Shown: piece by piece, positions 26,901-38,560 of the stretch
Layout of the letters: each line of letters starts with the position of its first letter
Numbering within the stretch: the first letter of the stretch is position 1
From: Diploscapter coronatus
Taxonomy: Eukaryota; Nematoda; Chromadorea; Rhabditida; Rhabditidae
Assembly: GCA_964036155.1 (NCBI GenBank)
Contig: OZ038423.1
Location: 930,001 to 994,000, forward strand
DNA length: 64,000 bases
Direction: 5' to 3'
Translations under genes and position numbers: made by a program
The notes under the pieces: generated by a model
What the model was told of the DNA's origin: nothing
The model's database searches: none
Seen by the model: the letters and a program-made list of their open reading frames with translations, nothing else

Positions 26901-29431
26901 TCAATATGGGCAATATGGTATGTTCTAAAAATGTCATCATCATATGTTCAAGATTATATGCAATAATCCGACGACGGGTCTCAGTAATAGCAAAACCCTT
27001 TTTTTGCTGTTGATAATTCAGACCTATTACTTAAAACTTGTTTTTCTTCCCAAAAAACATCATTTTTATTCTTCTAAGACTTTCAACTTTTTTTTTTTTC
27101 GAAATTTTGATACCCGCACCCGCACCCACGATTTTTATTGCAGGTCTGACCTTCCCAAAATCTCCCTAAAGTCCTCTACGATTCTCCTTTCAAACTTTGA
27201 GAGTCGTCTGGTTTGTGAACAGGTCAATTGCTCGGACGAATAATGTCCTCGGCGTTCGGGAAGGAAGCGATTTCAAACCAGTTTAAATCCTCGATAAAAA
27301 CATTAAATCTCGTGAAAATACCGCTATTCTCCTAGAGAGAAAAAGAAGTCAGACATCTCGTTCTCTGCGTCTCTACCATTATCGTATTGAATAAAAAATC
27401 ATTGAAAGTTTCCCCTTGCCTGAAAGAAACCGGTATTTTTAAAGTGAAACTTAAAACTGGTTGACCTCGATTTTGCCCGAAGCAAGGAAAAACGTCTATG
27501 AAATATCGTAATTGATACACGCGCAAGAATTTTCCCTACACGAAAACGACGAATTTACACGAGAAATTACAGTACCTGTGCTAGTTTTGCTGTCATCGTA
27601 GAACGCAAACGGCTGATCTTGATGGTGTAGTGGTTCAGAGAGGACGGAATTCATCTGAAATTCATTTTCTTGATTTTCTTCTTGCAAAAGTTTGGAGTCG
27701 TTTGATAATCGAGATTTTTGCCAAAAAGAAAATTGCCGAACTTATTGTCAATGACAGATGACTTGAGACGAATTAGATGACACTTTCATTTGATGCGCGA
27801 AAATTAGCTTATTGCTTGCAGCAGACTTTACGTTATTACATCATACTCAAGGAATGAGTTTTGATGGCTACTTGTGCATACGCAATACACACTTTGCATA
27901 TGTCGAATTTGTGTGCATCATTTATTGCGTCTCAAGGCATCGATCATTGGCAGTACCTTTAGGCTATGGGACGGTCGTCTGCAGAAGGCCGTTTGGAGTG
28001 AAGCGGCTGCGGCGTCGGCGCTAGCAGTTGGAACGGCTTTCGACTTCTCTATCAATGGAACGGCCTGCATGTAAGTCACTAATTATTCATAAATCGTCGC
28101 TTATATATGACACCTTTAATCCCCAAATTTTCTGCATAATTATAACCTAGACGGTCTCCACCTTCGGCAAGAAATTCTCATGAAAAATCTTTAATTTTTG
28201 GTATCCGCGGTGACTAATTTGGTTTCGTAGTTGATAGTGTCACCATGAAATTCGTAATAGTTCATTTTGGGACACGTCATTTTCAAAGCCTGAGAGTAAG
28301 AATTTTCGCCTTGGTTTTTCACCGTCCGTAAAATCACTTCTCTCGCGGCATTTTCTCGGTCGCATCTATCATTTTATCACGAGTCTCGGCTCGTCCTGTT
28401 TAGCATTCGAAATTGCCAACTTTTCGGCCGGGTTATCAATTTTATCAGTGATTTTGCCCTGGCGATTGACGCAAATCAACTGTCCATATCAGTAGCCGAG
28501 AGTGCAAATAAGTGAAAATTATCATGTTTTAGCTTTAAGCCGAAACTGAAAAAGAAGATGAAACAGGGTGTTTGGGTTTGTAACTGGACAATAAGAAGAA
28601 AAAACAGATCACGAGAAGAAGCGGAATAGATTGAAGCTTGAGAATGACACGGTGAAATGGCTCTAATGGTACCGAAAAAGTCCCACTTTGGTAATTCTTG
28701 GTATCATCCGCTTTAGAAAAACAATCGATCAAGAAAGACCGTTTTAGTCCTGAAATAGGAAAAAATGCGTATATCTTGATACCCTAGCTTTTACTTTTTC
28801 CGAGCTTCTTTGCGTTCTCCTTTTTCAACAGTTCCCCTTGTTGCTCAGGAAAGGGCAGAGATCTAACAACTCGCTACCCACTGCACCACAGCGTCACGAA
28901 ACGAGACTCGCATTTTTGCGTTATGCGCTTGGTTATCAGAGGCGAAAGAGCATTAGAAACGAAGAGACCTGGAGGGGCTCGAAAAGGTCTAACGTTTCTA
29001 GGAAGGCTTCTATACCAAAAGAACCCATTTGGCACGAAAATGGCACTTACCTTCTCTTCAAATTGGAACAAATCATCATTGAACGGAGATACAGTTTTAA
29101 TCGTCATGCTTCCAGCAGAGTGGGGTGGGCTGAGAGATGGTAAGTTGAACGGCTTGTTGCACTCAAAGTCATCCATATCGGCTGAAAATCAATTATTTAA
29201 GCTCCAGCTCAAAATATCATTTGCTTAATTGAATATATCATCATTTATGTTTAAATATGCCATCATATCACATCAGAATATTATTATTTATGCAAGATAT
29301 TCTAAGCGTATCGGGTTCTTAAAACCTACAGAATTCCGATTTCGGGGACAAGTCGTATGATGAGCTCACTGAATATGCATAGCCTGAGTCTGGAGCATGC
29401 TGAAGGTACGGGTCTTGGTTGTACGGGTAAT
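23967..29431 (-). CDS. ets-4: ETS-domain transcription factor with Pointed (SAM_PNT) domain, 5' exon not found
   Basis: Exons in transcript order: 29330-29431, 29051-29181, 27576-27654, 26728-26886, 26209-26400, 25919-26010, 25097-25247, 24822-24935, 24667-24772, 24468-24613, 24289-24405, 23967-24034; 484 residues, all phases closed. The first listed exon starts in phase 1, so at least one short upstream exon holding the ATG is missing. A Pointed domain (about residues 158-220; INWSEEHGSRWINEM ... GRTLLNMSETEF) precedes a C-terminal ETS domain from about residue 398: TVHLWHFIRELLDQP, CVRWVDREEGTFKIE, then ARFWGQRKNRSQMNYDKLSR and RQYYKKGIIQKPEKKQRLVY, with the two DNA-contacting Arg of the recognition helix present. 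Pointed plus ETS at the extreme C-terminus is the SPDEF/PDEF layout, which in C. elegans corresponds to ets-4; the symbol is an orthology inference. The middle is Asn/Ser/Gln-rich, as in activation domains. Confidence 0.88.
24084..24254. repeat. Fold-back element L1 in the ETS-domain intron
   Basis: Arms GTACTCTTTGCAACTC and GAGTTGCAAAGAGTGTG, flanked inside by pyrimidine-rich sequence. It occupies the intron that splits the ETS domain after RQYYKK. Confidence 0.7.
25416..25570. repeat. Fold-back element L2 in an ETS-gene intron
   Basis: Arms ACGGACTTCTCAAAACGTGA and GAGTTTTGAGAAGTCTGA, with inner ACCTTTCGAGAGATAAAGAA paired against TTTCTCTCTCTCGATATG. Inner sequence resembles family H. Confidence 0.7.
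26453..26584. repeat. Fold-back element A3 in an ETS-gene intron
   Basis: Arms AACTTGGAAACCGCGGCGAG and CTTGTGGTGTCCAAATAG, inner GAGAAATAGTGTGGGGAAAA. Flanks share TAGAATG on both sides. Confidence 0.75.
28870..28896 (-). other. tRNA-like A-box segment
   Basis: On the minus strand the segment contains TGGTGCAGTGGGTAGCG, which resembles a Pol III A box / tRNA D-arm. I find no matching B box (GGTTCGANNCC) or cloverleaf downstream, so it is not called a tRNA. It may be a fragment of a tRNA-derived repeat. Confidence 0.2.
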
Positions 29432-32400
29432 CTAAAACCTCATATATTTTGAAATGTATAAATGATGTCACGATATTTTAAATTCTTATCACACAATAAA
29501 TATATTGACCAATACAACAACGTTAAATGCGATATTATTGAAACTTAAAACATACAATAAGTAGCCATATCGATTATTTCAAATTAGAAATTGGAATATT
29601 AGACACTTATTTATAGACGAGAATGGCGATATTCCAGTAATCTAGAATCGAGAATGGCTGGTTGATTGGGAGCCTTTCTGATTCTGCCTTATCAATTTAT
29701 TTTACTCGAGACGCGCATAAAAGAGGCGCTTATCAGTAAAATACAGGCTTTGCATGAGCTAAACTGATTTTATAATGATTTGGAAATATTGAGGAGGCTT
29801 ATTTCTGGGTTGAGGCCGTTTCTATAGACTCGGAATCTATTCTCTCAGCTTGAAATACCCGATAACGATTAACTCAGGCCTGTGTTTAGGTCCACACAAT
29901 GTAAACTCCAAAACCATCCAATTATGATAGGGCTGTTAATTAATGAATCACTTTTGCTTCTGAGAAACGGGCATTGATAATGGTGATAAGGCTTCTGGAA
30001 TATGCTAGACAGTTTTAGAGGCATATACTTTAATACCATGATAAGAATGTTTTCGAGTAATATGATGAAATGTCCAAGTTTCCTAAGAAAAAGTCTACGT
30101 TAATCACGGATTTGACCAGTTTGAAGTGATAAGAAATGCGTAAATCAAGGTGAAAGAAAAGGTTACATGGGCGGTTTTAGGCCCATCGGACCCAAACCCA
30201 AATTTTTTGGACTTAGAGGTTGTAAACTTTAATAACAGGATACAGCGCGAATTTTACCACGTGTTTATCAATGAATAAATGACAAGAAACTGAACGAAAT
30301 GTCAATCTTGTTCGAGATTTTTCAATGCAAAATTATTTTAAAGTTCAAGAGAAAGAAGGACTAAACTTATTATGCAAAAACACCCACATCAAGAATCAGA
30401 TTATATATGAAAGGTGAAACATTTCACATGGTGGAGTTTACATGAAATTATTATATGAAAAATCAGAAATATTAAACTTTCAATTAATTTAGCTAATTTT
30501 CGCTCATATAAAATTGCATCAGTCCCAGACCATATATGACGAAGAATTTCAAACAATCAGTGCACTATTAAATATTTAACGAATTATAAATAATGATATC
30601 TATTAAACAACAAATTCGTTATTCATATAAATTCCAAAAATAGCAACCATTTTTCGTCGAATACGGAATTTGTAGTACTACGCTGAATCGTAAGATACGC
30701 GCAAGGAGGCGGTCAAAATGATGCAACAAAAGGAACGAAGAGAGCCTTTCAACAACGGGCTTTGCGCGTAAAATATGAATCGACTTTTCATTATTATTAT
30801 AAGTTTCCATCTTTTCCTATCCCAACCCATAACACATAACGCGCTATCTCCTAATTTGTTTCTTTTTCTCTATAAAATTGGCATAACTTCTCATCGTTTT
30901 CTCTATCTTTAGATCTCATTAAGCCTAGCAGTATTTCGTCACTTTTTCACTACAATCTCTGAGATTCACATAATATTTCTCTACTTACCTAAAAAGTGAA
31001 ACTTTCCTCAACAATGGAAACTATGACGCATTTAGAGAAAGACGAATGAATATTAGGAGCCTACGCGCATAATGAATTTTCACTAATAAGTATGAAATGT
31101 CAAAATGTAAAACTAAAAGGAAACAAATTTCATAATTAATAAACCATGAAATACTTTGAATGCGTTCCAAGTAATTTTCCATTACTTTCCCAGATTATGC
31201 CAGCTATTGCATATACCGGACTGATGGAAAGTTTCAAGTTTACAATAAAGATCTCTCGAATAAAGACGCTTCTAAAATTGATTCAAAGTGAATAATTTTT
31301 GAAACTTATGAAATTCGAAACAAAAAAATCGACTAGTCGCTAAGTTTCGTGGCGAAAAATCGACTCAAATGACCAAGTTTCAAGCTTTCTCGACAAACTT
31401 TGACAAAAAGTCGACTTTCTTATCCACTCGGCCAGGCGGGCCAGCCTAGGCTTAGCGCCTGGAATGACAGATCAGGGCTATCGGCCTGTGCCGACGGCAA
31501 TCACGTATGACGTAGTGACCGCACACGTGAAAACGATCTAGGACGCATTAGCAGAGAATCAAAAAAATGAGAAAATACCTATGAGAAACGGCGAAAAGTC
31601 CAGAAATAGCGCGATTTTATGAGAGAGTTAGAGAAAATTCTCACGTAAAGCCTATCATTAGAGATGGAACCTGGGGAAATAGTACTATGAAAAGAGTTTA
31701 AATCGAGAAAATAGCGTGCTCGAAAGAATCAAAAATCTGAAAAATAGCGCTAAGAAAAGATAGAAAATGAAGAAATAGCGCGGATTTTTGAGAAAAGCAG
31801 AGAGGTGATCTTTTCCCAGATTGCCACTGGGCATCATCTTCGCGCATTGTTTGTTTGTCAAGAAATAGATCAAATAGTCTGATTCTTTGATTCCTCTCGA
31901 GTTTCAACGATCCCTCACAGGCTCTCATTAGAAGGTAAAAAAATCGCCAGAAGAATCATCACGCAAAATTTCTAATGATGATACCGGACTTCGAAGAACT
32001 TTGGAAGGAAAGTTGTGTAGATTGAAAATTTTATGGAACAGAGTGGAAATTGAAATTTTGGACGAGTGAATTGTATTAAGACGCCTCATTAAAATCTGAA
32101 TATTGCAAAATAACGATGAGAAATCTTGAAGCTTATAGAAAATATTTGAATGGAGCTTGCTCGTAAATTAAATTTACAAAAATCCATCGATACAAAGACA
32201 CCCTGAAACATGCTCAAAATCAAAATCAGAAACATCGTCTAAACTTAAGACTGGGTTATTCATGACTCGGGAGCTCTGTGGTCACCGTCAGAAAGAGAAA
32301 GTGAGGGAGGAAGAGATGGAGATTTCACTTCTCCTGAGGACAACATGAAGGTTTCTGAAAGAGAATTAGAGACAAACCTAGAGACAATATAAATTCGAGA

Positions 32401-32810
32401 GGGCGAAAGAAAGACAGTGAAAGTAGCGCATATGAATTGAGGGGAGATGCAATGGAAAAGTTGTAGCTGAGGAAAATAGACGAATTAGAAATTGAGGTCA
32501 TTTGAGGAAGGAAGGAGGAGAAAGAAAGAATTGAAAAAGGGGGAGAAAGAGCGAAAATCCAAGAAAAAGACGGTGAAAGCTACGAGAGAGAGTGAAAGTG
32601 GTTCTGACCAGACTGGTATTCCCGCGGGCGCGAAACTACAGGCAAGAGACGAGTGACCGACCACGCCAAACCCCCCTCCTCTTTCGCCCCGTCTCTTGGA
32701 AAATCCCGGATATCTTTTCGTCATGCCTGACGTAGGGCACAGCGACTTACAAGTAGAGGCAGGTTTGGGGAGAGGGCGACTTCCCATGATTTTTAGCATG
32801 ATCTACGGAG

Positions 32811-32920
32811 GCAATTACTATATGGCGAGACCTATAGTTAGAGATAGGGGAGGGGAGAAGAGTAGGACGAAATAGTGTGGGCAAAGATAGGTCTCGTCAT
32901 CTCGCCAAATAACGGTTGCC
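32811..32920. repeat. Fold-back element J with 10-bp target duplication
   Basis: Ends GGCAATTACTATATGGCGAG and CTCGCCAAATAACGGTTGCC; flanked on both sides by the identical 10-mer ATCTACGGAG (32801-32810 and 32921-32930). Carries the GAAATAGTGTGGG core near 32869. Confidence 0.88.
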
Positions 32921-33971
32921 ATCTACGGAGACCATGCAGGCCGATGGAAAAGCAAGTCTGAAGTTTCGGAATTTGAAAATATAAGTTTTCAAATGATAGG
33001 ATACCACCAAGAAAAAGCAATAAAGTGTATCATCTTGGTTCGAATTTTCAACAAAATATGTTTCAAGATATAGGGTAGATCCAAAATAATCACGATCTAT
33101 GATGATTGAAGGAAACTGGCATATTTCACTATTATGTGTAGAATGTAAAATAGCTTCTGCTTCTGATAAAACTACCAATAATATATGAAAATACGAAGTG
33201 ATAAAACTTTGATATTAAATTAAAGCTATATCTAAAGTCAAGTCAAGAGTTCACACAACCAATATATGAATTATTAAAACATCTCAACTATGATCTATCC
33301 TATGCTTAATTATATACTCCGATCACAATGTTTACTTATACTCCCTAAAAATACGTGAGATTCATGGTGATTTAGGAATTTCGAGCAAAGCATAAAGATT
33401 AGCTTTGATTTAGTCAATAATGCGCATGCCTTCGATTGTGTGGGGGTGTCAAAAATAAGTTCAGTTTGATATATTTTGTCTATCCATAAATGAAAATATC
33501 AAATAAATTTCAGAGAAATAGAGTTTCAGATTCTAGCTCCGAATGGGGGATGGCTTTATTTACTCAGATTGATATTAGACATCCGAGTTTGACTCTATTG
33601 TGTTATCAAATAAAGAAACAATCAATGAAAATAGCACTGAAAATGGGATAAGAAGAGAAATCATAATTTTTCAGATAGCAATATTGGATGTCATAGGGAC
33701 GAAGGGGATAGGAGAAAATAACGTGAAATTTCGCGAAAAAGAGAGAACAAAGATATGAAATCTCTTCATTTTACGACAAGAGTTAATGTAATCTAATGCA
33801 TGAAATTACTCACTCGCGTCAGAAAGTCCTTAATTTTCTTACTCACAAATCTCAAAATGCCTAATTCAATTATTCAGAATCTTGGAAAGAGAAACAAAAC
33901 AAGAAAAGTTCCGCAGTTTTAGTAAGATATTTATTCGGGGGTTTGTACAAATAAGAATGATGAGTTGTGAT

Positions 33972-34032
33972 GCGAGTACTTTTCTCCCAGAAAATTACTT
34001 TATTTCCAAAAATTTGGAGAAAATACTCGCAG
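33972..34032. repeat. Short hairpin K1
   Basis: GCGAGTACTTTTCTCC pairs with GGAGAAAATACTCGC. It lies a few bases beyond the stop of the downstream transthyretin-like gene, so it would be transcribed into the 3' UTR. A related hairpin sits at 40431-40491. Confidence 0.6.
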
Positions 34033-34040
34033 TTAAAAAT

Positions 34041-35318
34041 TTAATGAACACAATCATGGCTTTCTCCAGGCATGTACATTTCTAAATTCCACGTCCCAAT
34101 ATCCAGAACCTTCTCAGGTCGGGGTCCTAGAATTGAAATAATCGCTTAATTATCGCGCGTTAATTACCGCTTGTGATGTAGTGATTCGGCAGCTCGAAGG
34201 CCCATCTTCGTTGGCAGGGCTGAAAATTGGGATAATAATTATCGATAATTGGGTGGTAATTAAAAGCAACCAAATAAATTTCGAAATAATTTAACAGTGA
34301 TTACGAAAAATGAGAGATTTTCCAAGAATTTGGGGGTTAGAGGACTCAATAAAAGTACACTCCAAGTAAAAGCTATCGCAAAAGAGTCACATTTGACAAT
34401 TACAGGAGATGTAATTTTACGGCAACTGATTGTGAGGAATGACGGGGATGACGTGAGAATGTGAACTATCTTTTCCCACACTACTTCTCCCTACTTTCCT
34501 TCCCTCACCTATCCTTAACTATAACGCACGTCATTTCAACAATTGCCTCTTTCAAACATCCCGAATTCTTACGATGATTCCATCATTGCAGTCGTGATAG
34601 ATCTTGAGATGCGGATCGATGGTGGTCAGCTCAGTCGTGAAGCCCTCCAACTCGAAGTAGCCGTTTTCATCAGTGTGCTTAGACGCGAGAACATCATCGG
34701 GGTCGGGTCCTGCAAGCTCATCATTTTTTGCCAAAATATCTACTTGGAAAAAACTTGAGCCTTCAAGACTTCAAACCGTGCGAAATAGTGTGGAAAAATA
34801 CCCTCCATTGTCTCCGAGATGTAAATCCTTGCAAAGGGGGTAAGAGGAGTACCCGCGAGCCTTAGCCTACATGCCTGCTCGTTTTCGCTCTCCCTCTGCT
34901 CCCTCTTATTTCCCTCTAGTCTCGACGCGTCGCGCTCGCAAGTTATAGACGCAGAGTGTGCATATGAAAGGCTCATCTCGACGACAATGGAGAGTGTTTC
35001 TCATAGTTGAATTTCAGAATAGCCTCAAAAATCAAATTTGAATTCACTAAGCAGAAGTTTAACTGATTTTCCTTCTCTTACAATTTTTAATTGAAAATAT
35101 CAATTTTACCAAAATCGTCGTCCACAAGTTTGACCTCAACATCCATTGCAGGCTTGTCCCCACAAATCAAATATCCTCGGACCTGAATTTGAATTTTCAC
35201 CTAAGTTGAAATTTTAAGCCCAAACCTTATAGCTCTGCTTTCCTGTATGTTGTTCCGCGATGTCGATAGAGTAGGCGATTTGAGAGATAATTAGAAGAAT
35301 GACAGTTTGGTAGATCAT
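34041..35318 (-). CDS. Transthyretin-like (TTR/TTL family) secreted protein B
   Basis: Five exons with closed phases: 35226-35318, 35110-35182, 34573-34709, 34168-34219, 34041-34126; 146 aa. The N-terminus is a signal peptide (IYQTVILLIISQIAYS). The nematode transthyretin-like fold (DUF290/PF01060) is clear: VRGYLICGDKPAMDVEVKL, DPDDVLASKHTDENGYFEL, TTIDPHLKIYHDCND, then PCQRRWAFELPNHYI and a C-terminal DIGTWNLE with HDC. The Cys pattern expected for the family is kept. TTL proteins are secreted; some act at neuron or corpse surfaces, but a specific role cannot be read here. The ATG directly follows TTTAG, an ideal trans-splice acceptor, and the gene lies 162 bp behind paralogue A. Intron 2 contains a truncated fold-back interrupted by element F1. 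Confidence 0.93.
34753..34800. repeat. Half of a fold-back element interrupted by F1
   Basis: CTTGAGCCTTCAAGACTTC followed by GTGCGAAATAGTGTGG matches the arm-plus-core arrangement of A4 and A7, but the second arm is missing because F1 begins immediately after. Confidence 0.5.
34800..34996. repeat. Fold-back element F1 in a transthyretin-like intron
   Basis: Ends CCTCCATTGTCTCCGAGATG and CATCTCGACGACAATGGAGA. Internal GACGCGTCGCGCTCGCAAG and ATAGACGCAGAGTGTGCATA recur, inverted, in F2 at 39776. Confidence 0.85.
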
Positions 35319-35328
35319 CTAAAGATTC
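35319..35328 (-). promoter_or_regulatory. Trans-splice acceptor candidate of the downstream transthyretin-like gene
   Basis: On the minus strand, TCTTTAG abuts the ATG with no leader between, 162 bp after the stop of the upstream gene. This is the arrangement of an SL-accepting site inside a nematode operon, but spacing is somewhat longer than the usual 100 bp. Confidence 0.5.
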
Positions 35329-35480
35329 TCAAACATTAAAAATCTGAAGTGCGTTTTAAAATCATCAAATATATAAATCGGCGGGAAACCGATCAATAAT
35401 CTGAAATCAAATAAATAATAGGAAAATTCTTTAATGTTCAAAAGTTTGTACAACAAAGAGCAAGTAAATATCGTTCAGTC

Positions 35481-36685
35481 TCATTTGTTCAGTCTAATAC
35501 ACGCGTGTTCTTCGTTCTCGAGTTCGACCTGAAAATTTTCGAAAATCTCAACCCAAAGAAACTCAAATTTTGGACTCAAGAATGCGAGTTTTGACTCAAA
35601 TGTTCAAATTTCGACTCTAAAAATCGAATTCTGACCTCCAAATTCAGCGTTCCAACGTCCATGGCTTTGGCCGCTTTGGGACCTGAGTAAATATACTTGT
35701 TAGGGATTTGAATGACCCATTCGCGGGGGCAGGGCTGAATGTTTTTTTTAATTATAATAATTTAATATGACGTCATTTTAGTCATTAAAACCGTTTTTAC
35801 AAGACAACATTAAATACGAAGATGAGTTATGCCTAGAGTTTTTGACGTTATTATTTTCAGCAAATTCGGTTCTTATGACATCAAAAGAAGTAAGTTGCTT
35901 TTACATTTCCATGATTATTGCAGCTGTGGTAGATCCGGATCTGGAAAATATTCTTTTTTTTTGTAAATCGATAGATAATTTTGCAGACCTCTGGATCGAT
36001 GGGCGTCAGCTCGACCCCCGAACCGCTCAGGCTGAACTCGCCATCGTCGTTCGTCAGCATCTGATCGTACATGTCATCAGGGTCGGGACCTGAGAATCGA
36101 GGTTTTTTTTAAAAAAAAAAAAGAATTTTAAAACTCCCACCATCATCTTGATCATACAGTTTCACGTGGACGTCCCTGGCTGGGACTCCTGAAATTTTTC
36201 GATAAGAAGCTTATCCTTGCGCCCTTTCCTTAGAAATTTCACCAAAAGCACTATAACAGCAAAGTGCAAAAACGGTTTACATAGTGGTGTCGCCAGCGAT
36301 AAAGCGAACATATGATTTAGCGTGAGTTGCTTTTATTCTCTGCCTCTCTAGTCATCTCTCCTCTCGACCAGATCTCAGTTCGCAGTTGTTTCCGTTCTCA
36401 TCCTATTGTTAAGCTGGTGTTTTATTTGTGATTAGAAGGAATAAATAGTTCTTAGTACTATCTGCTACTTGGGCCCTGACATAGTACACGTACATAGTTA
36501 TTCTTAGAACCTGCGTTTTTCGAGGAATCGGCGAGCATTACAATTAAGTAAATGTGCGAGAAGTTTTCGTCGAACTCACCTCCGCACAGCAATTTACCCT
36601 TGACGGCAACGGATTGGGTTCGGAAAGCGACGACTTCGTCGGAAATCAGATAAAGCAACGAAAATAACGCGATTTTGTAGAGCAT
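35481..36685 (-). CDS. Transthyretin-like (TTR/TTL family) secreted protein A
   Basis: Six exons with closed phases: 36580-36685, 36141-36188, 35989-36089, 35905-35940, 35636-35734, 35481-35528; 145 aa. Signal peptide MLYKIALFSLLYLISDEVVA, then the family core: VAVKGKLLCGGVPARDVHVK, DDGEFSLSGSG, IDPEIRIYHSCNN, PCPREWVIQIPNKYI, AMDVGTLNLE and a final Cys near the end. It is clearly a paralogue of the gene immediately downstream, sharing the positions of the C-terminal Cys and the IDP...IYH.C motif, but diverged in most other residues, so the duplication is not recent. The 48-nt intron 3 splits the motif exactly before IRIYH. Likely secreted into the pseudocoelom or cuticle space, inferred from the family only. 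Confidence 0.93.
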
Positions 36686-37354
36686 CCTGGAAATTCACCT
36701 GATCGAAAAATCGATATTCGGAAATGAAGAGGGATGATCGAAGGATTGATAAGAAATGCACTGAATGATCACGTATCTAACGACCAAATAATCAACAAAT
36801 CAAAAACCTAGGTTAGAAACAAATTATTCAAGCCATTTTTTAGAAAATCATATACTTTGACATATAGAGTTTAAGTTAAAAATAGCTAACATTTTAAGAT
36901 GGTAAAATCTTAACAATTTGAAAATAATAAACAGGAAAATGATGGACACTCAAAAATCTATCAAATCATGCATTATTGTTGAGGATGCACAGAGTTTAGG
37001 GGTGAATAGCTTATGATGCGAGGAAGAAAAATACCAATGATAAGATAAAAGAAAGAGGCAATATTCGATAGACCTAAGGAACCGACCCAACTGATAAGAC
37101 ACAGGACCTGGGCTCAATCTAAATACCCCTTAAAGTGTTTTCTTGAGTTCATAATCATGTAAAAATGGCGAAAATGCCTATGCGAGTGGGTGGTAGTAAA
37201 CAAATGGTTTCCTAATTTAGGCATAATACGACAAAAATACGCGTTGAACTTCGATATCACGCCACATTTCACGCGCAATGCTATTGTTTGGTGAATCAAA
37301 TGAACAAAGTGCATGTAATGGCAAACTAGAAAATACATGTGATATATTGTAACA

Positions 37355-37521
37355 CAGACCTAGGGAGCACTTTCGTCAGACGAAGAGAAACTATAGAGGG
37401 TAGGTCGCACTGACCAAATTTAAACTAACTACAAGTTAGAGAGAGAGAGATTTTTGCTAAGAAAATATATTGGGGGTAGGTCGTAGGAACTATCTGACGA
37501 TCGTCCTCCCTAGGTCTGATA
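37355..37521. repeat. Fold-back element E1
   Basis: Arms CAGACCTAGGGAGCACTTTC and CGTCCTCCCTAGGTCTGAT; the inner part has two copies of GGGTAGGTCG. A second copy in opposite orientation is at 48620-48810. Confidence 0.8.
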
Positions 37522-38426
37522 GCCATGAAAAACGTTCTGTACCTGTGCATATTATCTGCGGGTATCCCTGTTAACAATAGTATATGCTTGAATTTCCCTC
37601 AAGCTTTTTTTAACCAGAGAACATCCTTGCTTTTCTGCGGTTTATAGTCTAAGGCGGCAGCTTGATAACGCAATTTTCTCGCACAAGGAAAGATGCCTGA
37701 CATACGGCGCTCACAAATATCTGAAGTCTGAGAGAGAAGTGAGAGAAGAAGAGAGCATTTCAAATCGAATAGTCAGCTATAACTCGGTTTTTCCCGTTTT
37801 CCTTCAAATTTCGGCTCTTCCTTTACGGATATTGATAAACAATTTGGATCCTTTGATCCTTTCCCTTAGCTTTTTCCATTAAACAGTCGTAAGTTTTAGA
37901 AAAGTCTTATTATTTAGCTACCATAAATTCAGCATTCATTCAATTCAGAGCTATTCGGAATTTCGAACAACCCTGATTGCAGTGTAGTTTATCTCAATTT
38001 CAATATTTTTACCCTGTTTCAGGATTTTTCTGGCGTATTTACCTAAATTTGCGTAGGTTAAGAAGGCAGATTTTCGGCATGCGAAATGAAAAACTCGAGT
38101 GGGGGCTTCTTGGCTTATTTTCCAGGCTTAAAAATTTTCAATTTTAGCTTTTTGCCAGTTTTTTAGAAATTTTGCATCGATTTGCGTGAAATTCGAAGAG
38201 TTTCGAGGGGCTCTTCTACAATTTCCGGGGGCATTTTTTGAGCATGCACCCATCCATTTTTTTGTCCCTTTAATTGTGCCTCCTAGAATTTTATTCGTCG
38301 CAACCCCTTTTTAGGGCTAGCGCCTCCGAGATGAACATTTTATTCGACGTTTCAAACTTGCGCAACTCATTTTTCTAAAATCCGATTTTATAACTTTCTG
38401 ACCTCTATTCTAATATTGAGTCATCC

Positions 38427-38560
38427 TAGGGAGCGTTCATACTTAGTTGCATTGCAACTCGCTTGAAATAGCATGAGAAATCAAGAGAGCACACAAGAAA
38501 TGATGAAATTGCGCTCTTTATTTTTCATGCTATTTCGAGCGAGTTGCAAATTGCAAGTTT
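38427..38560. repeat. Fold-back element D2
   Basis: Arms GGGAGCGTTCATACTTAGTT with TTGCATTGCAACTCGCTTG, and on the right CGAGCGAGTTGCAAATTGCA; inner GAAATAGCATGAGAAATCAA. Degenerate relative to D1. Confidence 0.75.

Larger units (their letters stand above)
29432..34040. other. Region upstream of the ETS gene
   Basis: No exon chain recognised. The missing first exon and promoter of the ETS gene should be here. Notable content: a GC-rich island at 31430-31560, a cluster of AAATAGCGC-like words at 31605-31790, a long purine (GA) tract on the plus strand at about 32280-32620, a GC-rich block at 32620-32790 and element J at 32811-32920. The open frames in 32485-32799 look like by-products of the purine tract. 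Confidence 0.5.

Noticed and set aside
28838..29143. Pair of 101-codon plus-strand frames
   Set aside because: They overlap the minus-strand ETS exon at 29051-29181 and show no similarity of their own.
31425..31500. Minus-strand CTGGCCGAGTGGATAAG in the GC island
   Set aside because: D-arm-like word only; no cloverleaf could be folded with the flanks.
32485..32799. 104-codon minus-strand frame
   Set aside because: Created by the purine tract; repetitive Ser/Phe composition and no partner exon in the phase needed by the ETS gene.
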